Source of the DNA: GCA-2731375 sp047518225
GTDB lineage: Bacteria; Pseudomonadota; Alphaproteobacteria; GCA-2731375
Length of the DNA: 5,869 bases
NCBI GenBank assembly: GCA_047518225.1
Contig: JAKZRK010000028.1
Span: 1-5,869, forward strand
Direction of reading: 5' to 3'
In this document: one piece after another, positions 1 to 4,749 of the stretch
How the letters are laid out: each line of letters starts with the position of its first letter
Position numbering within the stretch: position 1 is the stretch's first letter
Translations under genes and position numbers: made by a program
The notes under the pieces: generated by a model
Told to the model about the DNA's origin: nothing
The model's input: the letters and a program-made list of their open reading frames with translations, nothing else
Database searches by the model: none

Positions 1-47
1 CGTAACGCTAAAGCGCTACACGAAGCAGCGCGGGTCCCTCCTATGGA

Positions 48-66
48 TTGCCGGGACAACCGGCAA
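48..66. repeat. 7-bp inverted repeat (hairpin) inside the IS end
   Basis: TTGCCGG (48-54) and CCGGCAA (60-66) are perfect inverted arms around a 5-base loop. The position, about 75 bp inside the IS terminus, would suit a hairpin that stops outside transcription from entering the element. There is no T-tract, so a terminator role is only a suggestion. Confidence 0.4.
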
Positions 67-88
67 CACCGTATCCGGCATCAACAAG

Positions 89-109
89 TGGCCCCTTTTT
101 ACTCCGGCG
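89..109 (-). repeat. Inner terminal repeat of the IS21-like end
   Basis: On the minus strand this reads CGCCGGAGTAAAAAGGGGCC and then A. It matches the outer copy at 113-133 at 18 of 21 positions; the three differences are adjacent in the middle. Tandem subterminal repeats of this kind are the expected transposase binding sites of IS21-family elements. Confidence 0.7.
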
Positions 110-112
110 CCA

Positions 113-133
113 TGGCCCGAATTTACTCCGGCG
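113..133 (-). repeat. Outer terminal repeat of the IS21-like end
   Basis: On the minus strand this reads CGCCGGAGTAAATTCGGGCC and then A, immediately inside the terminal TGTCAA. Its GAGTAA supplies the last codon (Glu) and the TAA stop of the truncated sensor frame. Confidence 0.7.
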
Positions 134-1268
134 TTGACACCGGGGCCTCGCCATTCGCCAGCGGGAACGCGAGCGCGATTAGCCAGATCACGCCGACCGC
201 AAGGGCGCAATAGACCGAGATCAGCGTCGCGCCGGTCCAGGCGACGGTCAAGGTGAAGGGCCAGAGGCGGAGCACGAAGGCGGTGAGGAACATCGCCGCC
301 AGCAGGACCGCCAGCACCATATGAAGAAAGTTACGGCGTTCCTCATTGACGTCGGAAAGATGACCCTTGCTCAGCACGGTAGCGACCGACCAGCCCGCCG
401 AGGCGATGGGCTCGAAGGCGATCCAGGCCGACTCGCCGGTAACCGCGTCGGTGTGGTCGATATGGCCGCGCTCGCCCTTGACGGTCCGGATCGCCATGGA
501 ATACATCGCGATGTCGTCCGAGCTCCAGGCCAGTTCGAAGATCGTCTTGCCGGCCCGCACCAGGTCCTTGCGCGGATGCACGATAAACCGTCCTTGCCGG
601 GAGACGACGTATTGGTGGCCCGAGATATCGACGTCGACGGTGTCGATGAAGCGCCTGATATCGCCGAGCGCGTAGCCGGCGTAAACGATGCCTATGGGCG
701 CCGCCTTGGCGGGGTCGTCGCCGGGCCGGTAGAATGGCACCGCGTATTCCGCCAAGGCTTCACCGGTCTTGGCGGAATGGGGCTCGGTCCACATGGCGCC
801 GTTCAGCAGGGGCTCGAGATACCAGCGCTCGGTAAAGGCGGTGTAGTCGAGGTTGTCGCCAAGCTGCACCAGCTCCGGCGGGCCCGCTCCGTGGCGTACC
901 AGAAAGGGTGCGTAGAGCCGGATGTCCTTGGCATAGGCATGGGGCTCGTAGGCCACGCCGATACCGTGCACCAGGGGCTGGTCGCGCAAGATCCGCTCGA
1001 AGCGCGCTATCAGGCCGTCAGCCTTCAGCCTGCCGCTGCCGAGGTCGTCGGCGATGGCCTGGGTCTCGGGCATGAGCGCGCGCAGCCGCGCTTCGATCAC
1101 CACCGCGGCCTTTCCGGTCTCCCCGACGGCGCTGGCGAGGGCCAACTCGTGGCCCCGGGTTTCCGCCGCCTCGTGGCGCACCGCCAAGGTGGCCGCGGTC
1201 GCGAGAGCCGTGGCGAAGCCGACCACGAAGAAGCCCTGGATCCAAATCTTGTGTCCGGCCCAGCGCAT
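123..1268 (-). CDS. Membrane-anchored double-Cache sensor protein, C-terminus cut off by the IS
   Basis: Cache (PDC) domains are periplasmic ligand-binding domains of chemoreceptors, kinases and related sensors. From the chosen start (381 aa) the protein has a short charged N-terminus, a membrane helix at about 10-30, a periplasmic region of about 280 residues with Cache-like sequence (Trp-Tyr and Trp-Thr-Glu-Pro motifs near 149-162, a Gly-Arg-Phe-Ile-Val-His-Pro strand near 226), then two further helices at about 314-335 and 342-369. It stops right after the third helix, with no HAMP, kinase, GGDEF or methyl-accepting domain. The final Val-Ser-Thr-Pro-Glu-stop is read from the IS21-like terminus, so this is a truncated gene and its output module is unknown. 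An upstream ATG at 1373 would add 35 residues, but those codons lose the GC-rich third positions of the rest of the gene and neither start has a good ribosome binding site, so 1268 is preferred. Confidence 0.72.
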   Translation of the reverse strand: MRWAGHKIWIQGFFVVGFATALATAATLAVRHEAAETRGHELALASAVGETGKAAVVIEARLRALMPETQAIADDLGSGRLKADGLIARFERILRDQPLVHGIGVAYEPHAYAKDIRLYAPFLVRHGAGPPELVQLGDNLDYTAFTERWYLEPLLNGAMWTEPHSAKTGEALAEYAVPFYRPGDDPAKAAPIGIVYAGYALGDIRRFIDTVDVDISGHQYVVSRQGRFIVHPRKDLVRAGKTIFELAWSSDDIAMYSMAIRTVKGERGHIDHTDAVTGESAWIAFEPIASAGWSVATVLSKGHLSDVNEERRNFLHMVLAVLLAAMFLTAFVLRLWPFTLTVAWTGATLISVYCALAVGVIWLIALAFPLANGEAPVSTPE

Positions 1269-1555
1269 CAGCACAAAGAGCAAAAACGCCGGCAAAAGCG
1301 GCAGCGACTTCCCAACCCGACACTCCCCAGATAACCATCGCGGACAATCAGCGTAGCCATTTTGGCTGTCCATGGCAATTTGGCCGCCGCCGCGCGGTCA
1401 GCAGCGAAGGGGACCCGGCCGATGGCTAACCGCTGTTTCGGCCGACCGATCACGGGCATATTTTCGCGTCTCCGCATGTGCTAAATGACTAAACGCATCC
1501 GGATCGTGAAATGACACACGGCGCAGGCGGGCGCGATGAAAGAAAGAGTTTCACC
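1269..1555. other. Intergenic region between the divergent sensor and methyltransferase genes
   Basis: About 290 bases separate the two preferred starts. I see no RNA gene, strong hairpin or convincing sigma-70 promoter. Two in-frame upstream ATGs (1373 on the minus strand, 1511 on the plus strand) would narrow the gap to 137 bases if used. Promoters for both genes must lie here, but I cannot place them. Confidence 0.4.
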
Positions 1556-2362
1556 ATGGGCCAAGCTTACGTTCACGGATACAAGCCAAGAGAAAACCAG
1601 CGGCTCCAGGATCAAGCCAACGTGCTGGTCAAGCTCTTACATACCGACACCCATTATCGGAAAGGAAGCCGGGTTTTAGAAGCCGGCTGCGGCGTTGGTG
1701 CACAGACAGTCACCCTGGCCCGCAACAGCCCGAATGCGTCGTTCACTTCCATCGACATTTCCGCTGATTCAATTGCCGAAGCGGCGAAAGCCGTACGCTC
1801 CGCGGGCTTAAGTAACGTTCGTTTCGACAAAGCGGACATTTTTAATTTGCGGTTTGAGCCGGAGTCTTTCGATCATGTGTTTGTGTGCCACGTTTTAGAG
1901 CATCTTTCGCGGCCGGCACAGGCCCTGAAAGCACTGAAAAGACTGATCAAGGTTGGCGGTACGATTACCGCCATTGAAGGTGATCATGACTCGGCATATT
2001 TTTATCCCGACAGCCAGGCGGCCAGGCTGGCAATACACTGCCAGGTCGAATTGCAAAGGCGGGCGGGCGGCAATGCGCTGATTGGCAGAGAGCTCTATCC
2101 GCTCCTGCGGCAAGCGGGGTTCGATGCGATCGATGTCAGTCCACGAATGGTCTATGTCGATGCCAGCAAACCGGGCCTTGTCGACGGCTTCACAAGGGAT
2201 ACCTTTACCGCCATGATCGAAGGTATTCGTGAGGCCGCCCTCGATGCTAAAATCGTCGATGCGATTACCTTTGATAAAGGCATCCAGGATTTATACCGAA
2301 CGACGGAAGCGGATGGCGTTTTTTGCTATACGTTCTTTAAAGCCGTTGCCGTAAAGAATTAG
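1556..2362 (+). CDS. Class I SAM-dependent methyltransferase
   Basis: A soluble, probably cytoplasmic methyltransferase of the Methyltransf_11/25 type; its substrate cannot be read from the sequence. The fold markers are in order: motif I Val-Leu-Glu-Ala-Gly-Cys-Gly-Val-Gly-Ala (about residues 40-49 of the 268-aa product), the acidic residue after strand 2 (Ser-Ile-Asp-Ile-Ser, about 65-69), and the post-motif segment Phe-Asp-His-Val-Phe-Val-Cys-His-Val-Leu-Glu-His-Leu (about 105-117). The C-terminal part, with Phe-Tyr-Pro and Gly-Arg-Glu-Leu-Tyr-Pro-Leu-Leu segments, looks like a substrate-binding lobe. The start at 1556 follows the purine tract AGAAAGAG at 7-base spacing, and the family-like sequence (Tyr-Val-His-Gly-Tyr) begins there. 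An ATG at 1511 would add 15 unlikely residues. Codon use is less GC-biased than in the sensor or oxidoreductase, hinting at a separate origin. It converges with the oxidoreductase gene. Confidence 0.88.
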   Translation: MGQAYVHGYKPRENQRLQDQANVLVKLLHTDTHYRKGSRVLEAGCGVGAQTVTLARNSPNASFTSIDISADSIAEAAKAVRSAGLSNVRFDKADIFNLRFEPESFDHVFVCHVLEHLSRPAQALKALKRLIKVGGTITAIEGDHDSAYFYPDSQAARLAIHCQVELQRRAGGNALIGRELYPLLRQAGFDAIDVSPRMVYVDASKPGLVDGFTRDTFTAMIEGIREAALDAKIVDAITFDKGIQDLYRTTEADGVFCYTFFKAVAVKN

Positions 2363-2363
2363 C

Positions 2364-2373
2364 CGAAATTTCG
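2364..2373. repeat. CGAAATTTCG palindrome between convergent genes
   Basis: A perfect 10-bp palindrome sits two bases after the methyltransferase stop, within the 29-bp gap before the oxidoreductase stop. It might contribute to a weak bidirectional transcription end, but it is short and lacks a T-tract. Confidence 0.25.
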
Positions 2374-2391
2374 AGGGAAAGCCCAGCAGCG

Positions 2392-3648
2392 TCAAGGGGA
2401 GAGTGCGAAGTCCCTGGCGCGCGCCAGCAAGGTATAGCGGGTGCGGATGCGGGCCGCCAGATCGGCGGGCCAGGCGTCAGCCTCCACGAGATCGAGGAAC
2501 TGGTTCAGCATCAGCGGAAATTGGCCGTCGTGGCCAACCTCCGCCGCGGGCGCCAGGCGCAGAATATAGCCGCCGTTGGAGGGGGTGATTTCAAGGCCCG
2601 GATATCCGGCCCGCCATTGCCCCAGCGCTGTATCGAGGGCGTGGTCGCTACGGAGCCGAAGGCGCATCTCCGCCTGGAAGCCGGTTTCGGGTCCATGCTG
2701 GACGGTCAGCTCGGCATTTTCACCCCGGGCGGTGAAGCCATGGATATCACCGCCGCCCCCCGCCTCCCGCAAGCCCCATTCGCAATGCTGGCGTACCCGG
2801 ACCCCGCGTAACCGATATTCTATCCGGCCATTGCAGGCGAGGTGCAATTGGCCGCCTTCAACCGCATGGGAAAGATAGTCGGGAAAGGCCGTTTCACCCG
2901 TGCTTTCACGGAACAAATCCAGCGGCACTGGCGTCGTCCAGCGCTCGGCGTTCACAACCTCCCAGTCCCGGTCTGAATCGAAGCGATGCCGCCCGGCGAT
3001 TATCCATTGCGCCTGATCGACATAATGGGATTGGATGTCGACCAATCCGTCTCCTTGCACATTCACGTTGTAAAACCAGGCCGGCCGTTGCAGGGGCTGG
3101 CCGCCGACGATTTTGAGCAAATGGTGACGGGAGGTGAATTCAAGCGCCGGCTGGTCCGTGCCGTCGCCCAGGGCGCCAAAGACGGATGCCGTATTGATGA
3201 TCGCATTGCGCAGGCCGGCGAAAGCGCTGTGCCGTCCGGTCATGATATCGATGGCCAGTGGAGGCGCGCCGGTGATTGCATCAAGGTGCGGCAGAGCAGC
3301 GCTATCTGTCAGCCACGGCTTGTCCGCCAGTACGTGGAAACCTTCATCGTGCAGGCGGTGCATCAAAGCAAGCCGGGGCCCGTTGCGGCCCGCCAGGATG
3401 ATAATCCTGCCCCGGCGGTCCGCGATCATGGCGTCCAGCGCATCCCCGCCAATGTGACATTCAAGCCGCCAGTCGGTCGGCTCTTCCTCGCGCCCGTTGA
3501 AACCGTCGATCAGATTGATGAATTTCTCCACATCCGGTCCCGGCGGGGCGTAGAGATGTACGGTCCGATCCACCCGGCGATTGCCTCGGAAGAATAGGAG
3601 GGCGGCATGAAAATGGCCGGGGTCGTAAACCGAAATGGTATGTCTCAT
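2392..3648 (-). CDS. Gfo/Idh/MocA-like oxidoreductase with Oxidoreduct_C-type C-terminal domain
   Basis: This 418-aa protein resembles the putative oxidoreductases that open with Asp-Pro-Gly-His-Phe-His-Ala-Ala-Leu (residues 9-17), followed by His-Leu-Tyr-Ala-Pro-Pro-Gly-Pro-Asp-Val (31-40). It keeps the Asp-Lys-Pro motif (109-111), the equivalent of the Glu-Lys-Pro nicotinamide-site motif of Gfo/Idh/MocA dehydrogenases, and a Gly-Asp-Gly-Leu-Val-Asp-Ile-Gln-Ser-His segment (199-208) whose His may correspond to the catalytic one. The usual N-terminal Gly-x-Gly-x-x-Gly nucleotide motif is not evident, as is typical of this subfamily. The family is thought to act on sugars or related polyols, but no substrate can be assigned. 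No signal peptide is visible. The length is normal and the frame intact. The ATG at 3646-3648 has no clear Shine-Dalgarno, but starting later would remove the conserved N-terminus. Confidence 0.85.
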   Translation of the reverse strand: MRHTISVYDPGHFHAALLFFRGNRRVDRTVHLYAPPGPDVEKFINLIDGFNGREEEPTDWRLECHIGGDALDAMIADRRGRIIILAGRNGPRLALMHRLHDEGFHVLADKPWLTDSAALPHLDAITGAPPLAIDIMTGRHSAFAGLRNAIINTASVFGALGDGTDQPALEFTSRHHLLKIVGGQPLQRPAWFYNVNVQGDGLVDIQSHYVDQAQWIIAGRHRFDSDRDWEVVNAERWTTPVPLDLFRESTGETAFPDYLSHAVEGGQLHLACNGRIEYRLRGVRVRQHCEWGLREAGGGGDIHGFTARGENAELTVQHGPETGFQAEMRLRLRSDHALDTALGQWRAGYPGLEITPSNGGYILRLAPAAEVGHDGQFPLMLNQFLDLVEADAWPADLAARIRTRYTLLARARDFALSP

Positions 3649-3790
3649 GAATTATTTAGGCGGAACCAAGATGGAAGGCCACTATTAATTCTATATCCGC
3701 TGCCCCTTCATGAGCCCGGGGCGTACTGGCCATGAATATACCGACGGCACAATGCACCGATGCACAACGCCGGAAAATTCCGGGATCCGA
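3649..3790. promoter_or_regulatory. AT-rich leader and probable promoter region of the oxidoreductase gene
   Basis: On the minus strand an AT-rich stretch containing TATAGAATTAATAG (near 3682-3695) lies about 35 bases before the oxidoreductase ATG and could hold its -10 element. No good -35 is visible. The same place carries CACTATTAA (3680-3688, plus strand), a sequence repeated upstream of the ribbon-helix-helix gene. CCGGAA-AA-TTCCGG (3770-3783) is a short inverted repeat just after the stop of the 49-aa peptide gene and might form part of its 3' end. No coding sequence is convincing here. Confidence 0.3.
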
Positions 3791-3940
3791 TCAGTAATAG
3801 AAACCGAGAGCGCCTTCGGGCCGCGGCGCAAATCCCGCGCCGTTGCGGTCGCGGGCCGTGTCGATCTGAGCCGGACCAACGGCCAGGATTCGGCACACCC
3901 AGGCCATATAGACGATCAGAATTCTGTTAAAGGTTTTCAT
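3791..3940 (-). CDS. Small 49-aa peptide with a hydrophobic, signal-like N-terminus
   Basis: I do not recognise a family. The peptide begins Met-Lys-Thr-Phe-Asn-Arg, continues with a hydrophobic segment (about residues 7-21, Ile-Leu-Ile-Val-Tyr-Met-Ala-Trp-Val-Cys-Arg-Ile-Leu-Ala-Val), and ends in a polar tail rich in Arg, Gly and Pro that terminates Gly-Ala-Leu-Gly-Phe-Tyr-Tyr. The N-terminus could be a secretion signal or a single membrane anchor; Ala-Val-Gly-Pro-Ala near 19-24 could hold a cleavage site. The chosen ATG (3938-3940) has an upstream AGGAAA at a suitable distance; a longer in-frame start at 3994 adds a Cys/Arg-rich stretch that looks non-coding. It is divergent from the ribbon-helix-helix operon, about 290 bases away. 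The coding call rests on the ribosome binding site, the N-terminus and the position, so it is tentative. Confidence 0.5.
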   Translation of the reverse strand: MKTFNRILIVYMAWVCRILAVGPAQIDTARDRNGAGFAPRPEGALGFYY

Positions 3941-4076
3941 GGAGTTTCCTACCCTTCTGTCGCGCGGCGCGCATTCGGCCAAAACAGCAAGCAACCGTTT
4001 GAGTGTTTATCCAATATTCCCCAGATGACGCTGGAGCCTTTTCGACATTTCCCGGACAACCTTCACGTTCACCCCG

Positions 4077-4082
4077 ATTATA
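4077..4082 (-). promoter_or_regulatory. Candidate -10 element (TATAAT) facing the 49-aa peptide gene
   Basis: A perfect TATAAT on the minus strand points toward the gene at 3791-3940 with a leader of about 130 bases. No good -35 lies at 16-18 bp, so it would be weak or activator-dependent. The palindrome at 4094-4106 sits just upstream, where a bound regulator would cover the -35 position. Confidence 0.3.
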
Positions 4083-4093
4083 CCGGAACTGCA

Positions 4094-4106
4094 CTATCAA
4101 TGATAG
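4094..4106. promoter_or_regulatory. Palindromic candidate operator CTATCA-A-TGATAG
   Basis: Two perfect 6-bp inverted arms (4094-4099, 4101-4106) are separated by one base, in the middle of the divergent intergenic region. The size and symmetry fit a dimeric repressor half-site pair. The ribbon-helix-helix protein encoded about 130 bp to the right is the obvious candidate ligand, which is inference from position. Confidence 0.4.
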
Positions 4107-4141
4107 ATGTCCCGCCGCCAGCATGCGACGGCCCATTTGTG

Positions 4142-4172
4142 TTGATTTAGCTGTGTCTGGATGAAATATAAT
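4142..4172 (+). promoter_or_regulatory. Candidate sigma-70 promoter of the RHH/membrane-peptide operon
   Basis: TTGATT (4142-4147) and a perfect TATAAT (4167-4172) are separated by 19 bp, longer than the ideal 17. Transcription would start near 4179, giving a leader of about 55 bases before the ATG at 4235. Two CACTA-core motifs (4183, 4217) lie in that leader, where binding could block the promoter. Confidence 0.45.
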
Positions 4173-4234
4173 CGTTTTAGTACACTAATTCAAGTCCCTC
4201 TTGCATTTTTTTTGTGCACTATTAAACTAACGCC

Positions 4235-4408
4235 ATGGGCCGGTCGCGCAAATACGATACCGATACGCCAAAACGCATGGTTGTTCGGCTGGAGCTTGAT
4301 GAATGGGAAGCATTCAAACAGGCAGCGTCCGAACGAAAAACCAATCCCACTGAAGCGGTCCGGGCTTTCGTCCAGCGCTACAACAAGCGGCGGAAGGCGA
4401 AGGCATGA
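4235..4408 (+). CDS. Small ribbon-helix-helix (RHH)-type DNA-binding protein, 57 aa
   Basis: The protein has a basic start (Met-Gly-Arg-Ser-Arg-Lys), a strand-like Lys-Arg-Met-Val-Val-Arg-Leu (13-19), a first helix Asp-Glu-Trp-Glu-Ala-Phe-Lys-Gln-Ala-Ala (22-31), the turn Thr-Asn-Pro-Thr (36-39), and a second helix Glu-Ala-Val-Arg-Ala-Phe-Val-Gln-Arg-Tyr (40-49), then a basic tail. This order of strand, helix, turn and helix, with the alternating Met-Val-Arg strand, is that of RHH repressors and antitoxins, which bind operators as dimers and often control their own promoter. Its stop overlaps the start of the next gene (ATGA at 4405-4408), so the two are translationally coupled. There is no clear Shine-Dalgarno at the ATG. 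The frame is too short for many gene callers. The fold call is from pattern, not a search; an antitoxin role is possible but not shown. Confidence 0.72.
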   Translation: MGRSRKYDTDTPKRMVVRLELDEWEAFKQAASERKTNPTEAVRAFVQRYNKRRKAKA

Positions 4409-4587
4409 AGTGGCAACCAGCAAAGATTCGCTTCTATTTGCTCATGTCGATCATTGCCCTGGTGGTGGCCATAGCCGTCATTTACACCGTATTGACTCCA
4501 TCGCTTGTTGAATGCCTTCAAGAGCAGGCCAACGAAGATCTCAGCTCGGCATGCTGGGACGTGCTCAGGACCCAGGGCAAGATTTGA
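4405..4587 (+). CDS. Single-pass membrane peptide, 60 aa, with a two-cysteine periplasmic tail
   Basis: A short basic N-terminus (Lys-Trp-Gln-Pro-Ala-Lys-Ile-Arg) leads into one strongly hydrophobic helix (about residues 10-30, rich in Ile, Leu, Val and Ala). The tail then reads Glu-Cys-Leu-Gln-Glu-Gln-Ala-Asn-Glu-Asp-Leu-Ser-Ser-Ala-Cys-Trp (36-51). By the positive-inside rule the tail is outside the cytoplasm, where Cys37 and Cys50 could form a disulphide. The Cys-Leu plus Leu-Ser-x-Ala-Cys spacing resembles one unit of the cysteine-rich repeat seen in GLG1-like and many small secreted alphaproteobacterial proteins; this is recognised by eye only. The start overlaps the RHH stop and has GGAAGG-type purines upstream inside that gene. 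Partner or effector of the RHH protein is the likely role; a membrane toxin or an envelope sensor are both open. Confidence 0.7.
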   Translation: MKWQPAKIRFYLLMSIIALVVAIAVIYTVLTPSLVECLQEQANEDLSSACWDVLRTQGKI

Positions 4588-4603
4588 CGCCCTGGTCTTG
4601 CCC
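4572..4603 (+). terminator. Overlapping alternative hairpins around the end of the membrane-peptide gene
   Basis: CCAGGGC (4572-4578) pairs with GCCCTGG (4589-4595) around the stop codon. Alternatively GGGCAAGA (4575-4582) pairs with TCTTGCCC (4596-4603). The 5' arms overlap, so only one can form at a time. The position suits an operon end or an attenuator before the next gene. There is no T-tract, so simple intrinsic termination is doubtful. Confidence 0.35.
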
Positions 4604-4749
4604 CGCATGGGCCGCTGGAAATCGAAGGGCGCAGGATAGGCGTCGGCCGAATTGATCACCGCAATGTGGTATTGCAGCAACTTACGAGAATGCCGTGCGC
4701 GACAAGCGCCCTGGCGCAATGTAGCGAATTTCACGAAAAAGCTTCTTTT
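4588..4749. other. Gap between the 60-aa peptide gene and the three-helix membrane protein gene
   Basis: Apart from the hairpin arms at its left edge and a GCGCC-CT-GGCGC inverted repeat (4706-4717), I see no gene. The minus strand is open across this stretch (within 4378-4890), but that frame also overlaps the genes on both sides and resembles no family I know. The DNA may be a worn gene fragment. Confidence 0.3.

Larger units (their letters stand above)
1..139. mobile_element. Terminus of an IS21-like insertion sequence (rest lies to the left of the window)
   Basis: The right-hand 51 bases have the layout of an IS21-family end. Read inward on the minus strand it begins TGTCAACGCC and contains two imperfect 21-bp repeats 24 bp apart, the kind of multiple terminal repeats that IS21-type transposases bind. 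The boundary is placed at the TTGACA ending at 139, because there the GC-rich coding sequence of the neighbouring sensor gene stops. No recognisable istA or istB coding sequence is present in 1-88, so I cannot say whether this is the left or right end of the element. A minus-strand purine-rich AGGAGGGA (35-42) could be a ribosome binding site, but no start codon follows it within the window. The family call rests on end structure alone. Confidence 0.6.
3941..4234. promoter_or_regulatory. Divergent regulatory region between the 49-aa peptide gene and the RHH operon
   Basis: This 294-base stretch has no believable coding sequence and is AT-rich in its right half. It contains a TATAAT on each strand (minus 4077-4082, plus 4167-4172), a 6+1+6 palindrome at 4094-4106, and CACTA-core repeats at 4092, 4183 and 4217. 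The arrangement fits a divergent control region with operators near both promoters. Confidence 0.45.

Noticed and set aside
321..1334. Long plus-strand open frame opposite the sensor gene (337 codons)
   Set aside because: Its length follows from the GC-rich codon bias of the antisense sensor gene. It has no recognisable domain or ribosome binding site, while the minus strand encodes a clear Cache protein.
2986..3597. Plus-strand open frame opposite the oxidoreductase (203 codons)
   Set aside because: A shadow of the conserved minus-strand oxidoreductase, with low-complexity Arg/Pro composition and no family resemblance.
3710..4150. Plus-strand open frame of 146 codons
   Set aside because: Mixed composition with no domain, no upstream ribosome binding site, and it runs across the palindrome and promoter-like elements.
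4086..4225. Possible CRISPR-like repeat array from the recurring CACTA motifs
   Set aside because: The repeats are only 9 bases, irregularly spaced and degenerate; operator sites are a better explanation.
4161..4511. Plus-strand open frame of 116 codons starting at the TATAAT
   Set aside because: Out of frame with the RHH gene and the membrane peptide, begins inside the promoter, and has no coherent protein features.
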